A program made the position numbers and the translations under genes. DNA of 64,000 bases from Falsiroseomonas sp050563525 (GTDB lineage Bacteria; Pseudomonadota; Alphaproteobacteria; Acetobacterales; Acetobacteraceae). Under the pieces are notes generated by a model. It saw only the letters and a program-made list of their open reading frames with translations, made no database searches and was not told where the DNA came from. Below are positions 58,967-64,000 of the stretch, piece after piece (positions within the stretch are counted from its first letter, which is position 1; each line of letters begins with the position of its first letter). The DNA is taken from assembly GCF_050563525.1 (NCBI RefSeq), contig NZ_JBNXUN010000014.1:1-64000 (forward strand), in the 5' to 3' direction.

Positions 58967-60541
58967 ATGCAGCCCTTCGACGTGATCGTGGTCGGGGCCG
59001 GTTCCGCCGGCGCGCCGCTTGCCGCCCGGCTGTCGGAGGACGGCCACCGACGCGTGCTGCTGCTGGAGGCCGGGCGCGACTGGCGCGCGGCGGAAGCGCC
59101 GCCGGCACTGCGCAGCGCCAACATCATCCCCTTCATGCACGACCCGGCGCACCAGGCCGCGTGGCAGTGGCCCGGACTGATGACGCGGCGCACGGCGGTG
59201 CAGGAGCCGAAATTCTACTGGCGCGGCAAGGCGATGGGCGGGTCCTCGGCGGTCAATGCCCAGATCGCCATCCGCGGCGTCCCGGCCGCGTTCGATGCCT
59301 GGGCGGAAGCCGGCTGCGAGGGTTGGTCGGCACGCGACCTGCGGCCGATCCAGGACGCCATCGAGGATGATGCCGATACCGGCGTCGCACCCGGCCTCCG
59401 CCAGGGCGGCCCGCTGCCGGTGTTCCGGATGCCGGTGGCGGAATGGGGCGCCGTCGATCTCGGGCTGCGCGACGCGGCGCTGGCGGCGGGGCATCCCTGG
59501 AAGCCGGATCTCAACGCGCCGGAGGGCGAGGGCGTCTCCTGCAACCCGATCAACCTGCGCGAGGGCCAGCGCATCACGACGAATGACGGCTACCTGGAAC
59601 CCGCGCGCGGCCGGCCCAACCTGGTGATCCGTGGCGGCGCTCTGGTCGACCGCGTGGTGTTCGAGGGCAACCGCGCCCGCGGCGTCCGGGTACGCTTCGA
59701 GGGCGAGGACTGGCAGGAAATCCTGGCGCCAGAAATCGTCCTTTGCGCCGGCGCGATCCACAGCCCGACCATCCTGATGCGCTCCGGCCTTGGCCCGGCG
59801 GCGGCGCTGCAACGCCTCGGCATCGCCGTGCTGCACGACCTGCCAGCGGTCGGTCGCAACCTGATGGACCACCCGATCCTGCGCGCCAGCCTGGTCCTGA
59901 AGCCGGAGCACCGCGCGCGCGGCGCCGATGCGCGCCACACCAATTGCTGCGTCACCTACAGCAGCCGGCTCGCCGGAGGCGGCGAGCGTGACATGATCCT
60001 GATCGCCTACAACCACCGTGGCCTGACGCCCGATGGCGAGCCGGCGGCACAGGGCGCGGTCGGCGTCGCGCTGTACGACGCCTTCTCCCGCGGCGAGCTG
60101 TCGCTGACCTCCGCGGACCCGGAGGCGCAGCCGGTGGTCGAGGAGAACATGCTGGCGGATGCGCGCGACCGCCTGCGGCTGCGCGACGGCGTGCGCCGCC
60201 TGGCGCGGATGACGGCGCTGGACCCGCTGGCGCGCCTGGCCGAGCGCATCCATTTCGGCGAGAGCGCGCTGTCGATGGATCAGGCGGCAGCGCTGGACGA
60301 CGACGCGCTGGACGCGCTGATGCTGGCCGAGGCCGGCGACATCCAGCACGCCGCCGGCACCTGCCACATGACGGCTTACGAGGACCCGCGCGGCGTGGTG
60401 GACCCGGACCTCGCGGTGCGCGGCGTGACCGGGCTGCGGGTGGCGGATGCCTCGATCATGCCGACGGATTGCCGCGCCAATTTGCACTTCACCTGCGTGC
60501 TGATCGGGGAGGCGCTGGCGCGGCGGATGCGCGCCGGCTGA
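58967..60541 (+). CDS. GMC-family FAD oxidoreductase (choline-dehydrogenase-like)
   Basis: The product has 524 residues from ATG 58967 (GGAG eight bases upstream). The FAD loop is V-I-V-V-G-A-G-S-A-G-A-P-L-A-A-R-L. GMC signature regions are F-Y-W-R-G-K-A-M-G-G-S-S-A-V-N-A-Q and C-A-G-A-I-H-S-P-T-I-L-M-R-S-G. The active-site His lies in A-A-G-T-C-H-M, and D-L-A-V-R-G-V-T-G-L-R-V-A-D-A-S closes the fold. It oxidises an alcohol; the substrate is not defined. It is convergent with the SelA-like gene, 3 bases apart. Confidence 0.9.
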   Translation: MQPFDVIVVGAGSAGAPLAARLSEDGHRRVLLLEAGRDWRAAEAPPALRSANIIPFMHDPAHQAAWQWPGLMTRRTAVQEPKFYWRGKAMGGSSAVNAQIAIRGVPAAFDAWAEAGCEGWSARDLRPIQDAIEDDADTGVAPGLRQGGPLPVFRMPVAEWGAVDLGLRDAALAAGHPWKPDLNAPEGEGVSCNPINLREGQRITTNDGYLEPARGRPNLVIRGGALVDRVVFEGNRARGVRVRFEGEDWQEILAPEIVLCAGAIHSPTILMRSGLGPAAALQRLGIAVLHDLPAVGRNLMDHPILRASLVLKPEHRARGADARHTNCCVTYSSRLAGGGERDMILIAYNHRGLTPDGEPAAQGAVGVALYDAFSRGELSLTSADPEAQPVVEENMLADARDRLRLRDGVRRLARMTALDPLARLAERIHFGESALSMDQAAALDDDALDALMLAEAGDIQHAAGTCHMTAYEDPRGVVDPDLAVRGVTGLRVADASIMPTDCRANLHFTCVLIGEALARRMRAG

Positions 60542-60544
60542 AGC

Positions 60545-61714
60545 TCAGCCCAGCACCGCCGCCAGCCCGCGCCCGAGTTCTGCAAGATCGGCATCCGCCA
60601 GCGCCGCCGGATGCACCACCAGCACGCCGTCGCGCAGCCGGGACTGGTTCACATGGATGGCGGGGCGGCGGGCGCGCAGCGCGGCCTCCGCCTGCCGCGC
60701 AGCCCGCGCATCGGCGCAGCGCAGCAGCAGCAGCGGGGTTGGGCCGGGCAGTATTTCCGCGCCGGGCCGCTCGCCGATTGCATCCTGCACGGCCCGCAAC
60801 CGTGCCAGCATCCGCGCGCCCCGCGCCGCGTCGCCTTCCGCCACGAAGCGGCGGAGCGCCACCAGCAGGCCCACCACCTCCTCCTTCCCCGCCTTGCAGG
60901 ACCGGCCGATGCCGTGCCGCGGCAGGAAGGGCAGCATCTCGTTGCCGGCGAATTCCACCGGCAGCCGGAACTGCTCGTCCGGCAGATCCAGGTCCAGCAT
61001 CTGCACCAGGGCCGAGGCGACCAGGGGCCGCCGCCCCGCCAGCATGCCGCTGGCCTGCGGCCCGCCGATCGCCTTGCCGCCGGAAAACGCAACAAGGTCG
61101 GCGCCAGCCTCGATGAAGGCCGTCAGGTTCGCCAGCGGTGGAAGCTGTGCCGCCGCATCGACCAGCACCGGCACGCCGGCGGCATGCGCCACGCGCACCA
61201 CCTCCGCCAGCGCGGGTTCCGACCAGGGCTGCGCCACCCAGAACACCGCCGCGGTCTCTGGCCCGATCGCCGCGGCGATCTCCCCCACCGAGGCATCGCG
61301 CACCCCGGCCCCGGAGAAACGGTCCGGGATGCCGACCTCGACGATGCGGCCACCGGCCACTTCCAGCGCGCGGTCGTACATGTTGCGCTGGCTGCGGGCC
61401 ATGACGAACTCCCGGACCGCACCTGGCGCCGGCAGCGTGTTCATGGCGATCGGGTCCAGCCCGGCGAGGCAGGCCGCCGCCCCCAGCAGCAGCGCGGCGG
61501 AGGCACCGCCGGTGACGATGCCGGCCTCCGCGCCCGTGGCCGCCGCGATCTCCCGGCTCGCCGCGGCCTGCACATCCAGCATGTCGAAGCAGGCCGCGGA
61601 GGCTTCCGCCATCGCGGCCGCCACCTCTGGCGCCATGATGCCGCCGGACAGCCGTGTGACGGTGCCGGCGGCGTTGATCACCGGCACCAGCCCCAGGCTG
61701 GCCAGAACGCTCAT
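60545..61714 (-). CDS. SelA-like PLP-dependent enzyme
   Basis: The 389-residue fold-type I protein is related to selenocysteine synthase and to D-glucosaminate-6-phosphate ammonia-lyase (DgaE/YhfS-like). The start V-P-V-I-N-A-A-G-T-V-T-R-L-S-G-G, the cofactor region A-G-I-V-T-G-G-A-S-A-A-L-L-L-G-A-A-A-C and D-A-A-A-Q-L-P-P with the PLP-binding Asp are visible. The Lys lies in A-F-S-G-G-K-A-I-G-G-P-Q. It is not expected to make Sec-tRNA because no selB or tRNA-Sec is present. It overlaps glpK by four bases, which suggests a sugar/polyol catabolic operon. Confidence 0.8.
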   Translation of the reverse strand: MSVLASLGLVPVINAAGTVTRLSGGIMAPEVAAAMAEASAACFDMLDVQAAASREIAAATGAEAGIVTGGASAALLLGAAACLAGLDPIAMNTLPAPGAVREFVMARSQRNMYDRALEVAGGRIVEVGIPDRFSGAGVRDASVGEIAAAIGPETAAVFWVAQPWSEPALAEVVRVAHAAGVPVLVDAAAQLPPLANLTAFIEAGADLVAFSGGKAIGGPQASGMLAGRRPLVASALVQMLDLDLPDEQFRLPVEFAGNEMLPFLPRHGIGRSCKAGKEEVVGLLVALRRFVAEGDAARGARMLARLRAVQDAIGERPGAEILPGPTPLLLLRCADARAARQAEAALRARRPAIHVNQSRLRDGVLVVHPAALADADLAELGRGLAAVLG

Positions 61715-63201
61715 CGGGTCAGCACGCGCCGCACCGCGTCCTGCCAGCCGGCGTGGCGACGATCCGCCTCAGCGCGCGGCATGGCCGGCTGGAAGCGGCG
61801 ATCCAGCCGCCAATGGGCCACCGCCGGCCCCGGCGGCGGCAGCAGTCCCGCCTGCAAGCCGGCGAGGTAGGCGGCGCCGAGCGCCGTGGTCTCCTGCACC
61901 TCCGGCCGGTCGACCGGTGCGCCGAGCAGGTCGGACAGCGCCTGCATGGCGAAGTCGGAGGCTGTCATGCCGCCATCAACGCGAAGGACCGTTCCCCCGC
62001 CCTGCGCGCCCCAATCCGCCTGCATCGCCTGCACCAGGTCGCGGGTCTGGAAGGCGACGCTTTCCAGCGCGGCGCGGCAGATCTCGGCCCGGCCGGTGTT
62101 GCGCGTCAGGCCGAAGATCGCGCCGCGCGCCTCCGCATCCCAATGCGGCGCGCCGAGGCCGGTGAAGGCGGGCACGAAATAGACGGCCTGGGCGGGGTCG
62201 GCGCGCAGCGCCAGCGTGCCGCTTTCGGCGGCGTCCTTGATGAGGCCGAGCCCATCCCGCAGCCATTGCACCGCCGCGCCGGCGATGAAGATGGCGCCTT
62301 CCAGCGCATAGGTGCGGTGCCCACCCAATTGCCAGGCCAGCGTCGTCAGCAGCCGGTTCTTCGACGGCACCGCCACGTCGCCGGTGTTCAACAGCAGGAA
62401 GCAGCCGGTGCCGTAGGTGGATTTCACCATGCCCGGTGCGAAGCAGGCCTGGCCGAGCATCGCCGCGTGCTGGTCGCCCGCCATGCCGCGCACCGGGACG
62501 GCGGCACCCAGCAGCCCGGGCTCCGTTGTGCCGAATTCCGCGGCGTTGTCCCGCACCTCCGGCAACACCGAGTCCGGGATGTCGAAAAGCCTCAGCAAAT
62601 CGGCATCCCAGCAGCCGCGGCGAATGTCGAACAGCATGGTACGGGCGGCGTTGGTGGCGTCCGTCGCATGCACCCGCCCGCCGGTCAGCCGCCACAGCAG
62701 GAAGCTGTCCACGGTACCGAAGGCGAGGTCGCCACGTGCCGCCGCGGCCCGCGCGCCGCCGACATTCTCCAGCAGCCAGGCCAGCTTGGTGGCGGAGAAA
62801 TAGGGGTCAGGCAGCAGCCCGCTGCGCTCCGCGATCAGCGCGCCCGCCCCCTCCGCCGCCAGCCTGGCGCAGTGCGCCGCGGTGCGGCGGTCCTGCCACA
62901 CGATGGCGCGGTGGATCGGCCGGCCGGTGGCGCGGTCCCACAGCAGGGTGGTCTCCCGCTGGTTGGTGATGCCGATGCCGGCAAGCTGGTCGGCGGCGGC
63001 GCCACCCTTGGCAAGTGCCTCCCGCATCGTGGCCAATGTGGCCTGCCAGATGTCTTCCGGCTCGTGCTCCACCCAGCCCGAGGCCGGAAAATGCTGCGGC
63101 AATTCGCGCTGCGCCGAGGCGAGCGGCGCCAAGTCCGGCCCGTGCAGGATGCTGCGGGTGGAGGTGGTGCCCTGGTCGATGGCGAGCAGCAGGTCCTTCA
63201 T
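61711..63201 (-). CDS. glpK: glycerol kinase
   Basis: The product has 496 residues from ATG 63201. FGGY motifs are L-L-A-I-D-Q-G-T-T-S-T-R-S-I near the start, G-I-T-N-Q-R-E-T-T-L-L-W-D-R, A-I-V-W-Q-D-R-R-T-A and M-V-K-S-T-Y-G-T-G-C-F. Later ones are Y-F-V-P-A-F-T-G-L-G-A-P-H-W and L-R-V-D-G-G-M-T-A-S-D-F. It phosphorylates glycerol to glycerol-3-phosphate, although close FGGY kinases act on other polyols. It overlaps the upstream membrane gene and the downstream SelA-like gene by four bases each, so they form one operon. Confidence 0.92.
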   Translation of the reverse strand: MKDLLLAIDQGTTSTRSILHGPDLAPLASAQRELPQHFPASGWVEHEPEDIWQATLATMREALAKGGAAADQLAGIGITNQRETTLLWDRATGRPIHRAIVWQDRRTAAHCARLAAEGAGALIAERSGLLPDPYFSATKLAWLLENVGGARAAAARGDLAFGTVDSFLLWRLTGGRVHATDATNAARTMLFDIRRGCWDADLLRLFDIPDSVLPEVRDNAAEFGTTEPGLLGAAVPVRGMAGDQHAAMLGQACFAPGMVKSTYGTGCFLLLNTGDVAVPSKNRLLTTLAWQLGGHRTYALEGAIFIAGAAVQWLRDGLGLIKDAAESGTLALRADPAQAVYFVPAFTGLGAPHWDAEARGAIFGLTRNTGRAEICRAALESVAFQTRDLVQAMQADWGAQGGGTVLRVDGGMTASDFAMQALSDLLGAPVDRPEVQETTALGAAYLAGLQAGLLPPPGPAVAHWRLDRRFQPAMPRAEADRRHAGWQDAVRRVLTR

Positions 63202-64000
63202 CCCTTGGTCTCCGGGTTGCGCAGCACCAGCAGGAAGGCGAAGCCGGTCGCCAGTACCGGTGCGGCAAAACCGCCAGCCGGGGCCAGGTGTGGCCCGGCC
63301 AGCGCCAGCAGCGGCCCCAGCCCGGCCGAAAGCCCCGCCAGCAGCAGCGCGGACAGGATGGCGGGCGCCAGGGCGGCACGGCTCAACAGCGTGGCCTGCA
63401 ACACCGCGAAGGCGGGCAGGAAGGCGGCGCCGAGCAGCGCCAGGCGGAATCCGGCAAGCCCCTCGGCCGGAAGCAGCCCGGCGGCGGCCGGCGCCGAGCC
63501 TATCGCCAGCCCCAGCGCCACGGCCAGTGCCTGCAAGGCCAGAAGCCGGGTGCCAAGGCCGAAGGGCGTCAGCCCGCGCGCCAGCACCACCAGCGCCAGG
63601 CCAGGCAGCGCCACCAGCAGGGCCAGGGACGTGCCCATCAGGCGGCCTTGCAGCAGATGCGCCGAGACCGGCCCGGCCAGCACCGCCAGCGCCAGCGCCA
63701 GGCCCGCGAAAGCGGGGCCGACGCCCCGGCGCAGCGCCGGCCGCCCGGCCCGCCGAGGCGCCGCCAGGGCCGGCACGGCGGCGCGGAAGCCGGCCACCGC
63801 CGCACCCGCCCCCAGCCCCCAGAAGGCCCCTGCGAGGCCGCCAATTCCCAGCGCCAGCAGCAGGCCGAGGCCCAGTCCCGCGGCCAGCGCGGCCAGCGGC
63901 GGCAGCCCATAGGCCGCGGCGATGCCAAGCCCGACCCACAGCAGGCACAGCGCCGCCGCCGCCATCGCCCCGGGCAGCGCCTGCGCCAGCGGCAGCCGGT
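63198..64000 (-). CDS. polytopic membrane protein, cut by window edge
   Basis: The frame is open to the right edge (the last codons seen read R-L-P-L-A-Q-A-L-P-G-A-M), so only the C-terminal part is here, about 267 residues. It is very rich in Ala, Leu and Gly with about eight hydrophobic segments and an ending V-L-R-N-P-E-T-K-G. The family could not be named; the position before glycerol kinase would suit a permease or ABC transporter membrane subunit. Its stop overlaps the glpK start. Confidence 0.55.
   Translation of the reverse strand, partial: RLPLAQALPGAMAAAALCLLWVGLGIAAAYGLPPLAALAAGLGLGLLLALGIGGLAGAFWGLGAGAAVAGFRAAVPALAAPRRAGRPALRRGVGPAFAGLALALAVLAGPVSAHLLQGRLMGTSLALLVALPGLALVVLARGLTPFGLGTRLLALQALAVALGLAIGSAPAAAGLLPAEGLAGFRLALLGAAFLPAFAVLQATLLSRAALAPAILSALLLAGLSAGLGPLLALAGPHLAPAGGFAAPVLATGFAFLLVLRNPETKG

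Noticed and set aside
53997..59108. Very long leftward open frame (about 1700 codons) across the efflux genes
   Set aside because: It is antisense to clear RND adaptor and pump genes. The translation is rich in Arg, Ala, Gly and His without domains, which is a typical GC-rich shadow.
60545..61714. Selenocysteine incorporation machinery
   Set aside because: The SelA-like protein is of the sugar-lyase subgroup, and no selB, selD or tRNA-Sec is seen in the window.

Overview
The window is GC-rich DNA, apparently from an alphaproteobacterium of the Acetobacteraceae/Rhodospirillales type (Roseomonas-like). The pointers are an F1-ATPase zeta-type inhibitor gene, a recF-gyrB pair, a tRNA-His without encoded CCA, and conjugation/replication genes of the kind found on alphaproteobacterial integrative elements. 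The species call is inference. The layout has two parts: a decayed integrative/conjugative or plasmid-derived element (about 1-45040) abutting a tRNA-Arg gene, and ordinary chromosome (45045-64000).

Left end (1-5150): insertion-sequence debris (IS110 3' end, an IS5-type transposase fragment, an IS3-family element with frameshifts and a nonsense codon) around a zeta-subunit homologue, a tandem universal stress protein and a broken Na+-coupled symporter. The IS3 copy ends inside a frameshifted remnant of the conjugation ATPase gene trbB. Region 5157-16364 is one leftward metal-resistance block: a chromate module (ChrB-like, ChrA), an XdhC/EF2563-type gene, two MFS transporters, a His-rich protein, and a CzcB/CzcA-type efflux pair with a small periplasmic protein.

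Region 16526-25638 is the mobilization and replication core, also leftward: ribbon-helix-helix protein, TraG/VirD4, DUF3363 relaxase, lytic transglycosylase, TraF peptidase, DUF2840, RepA, AlpA-like HTH and two DUF2285 proteins. The repA 3' end carries three 23-bp-spaced iterons and a perfect DnaA box, so the origin seems to lie inside the gene. Apart from the trbB remnant no mating-pore genes are present.

Region 25796-39698 holds accessory, probably defence-related cargo between and beside backbone genes (DUF736, DUF2493). It contains an unknown protein + Xre antitoxin + RES toxin operon, a type ISP restriction-modification remnant, a TIR protein with a partner, an intact ISAs1 element with a perfect 10-bp target duplication, and the most interesting locus, 34468-39698. 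In that locus an autoregulated-looking operon encodes a carrier-protein-like small protein, an XRE repressor, an ImmA/IrrE metallopeptidase fused to a chagasin-like cysteine-peptidase inhibitor, a papain-like cysteine peptidase and a thymidylate-synthase-like protein. It converges on a second operon encoding a MazG-like pyrophosphohydrolase and a uracil-DNA-glycosylase-like protein. I know of no described system with this composition.

Region 39743-44448 closes the element with toprim/primase-like, ParB, a hypothetical and ArdC. Two families of duplicated structured leaders precede backbone genes: one before DUF736 and DUF2493, the other before parB and ardC. The element ends beside the 3' end of tRNA-Arg(CCG), but no integrase is visible.

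The chromosome beyond has an aminotransferase, tRNA-His, two SDR genes, VOC and DUF1428 proteins, a TetR regulator with recognisable operators, gyrB and recF, an OmpA-like protein, an RND efflux pair, a GMC oxidoreductase, a SelA-like PLP enzyme, glycerol kinase and a membrane protein cut by the window edge.
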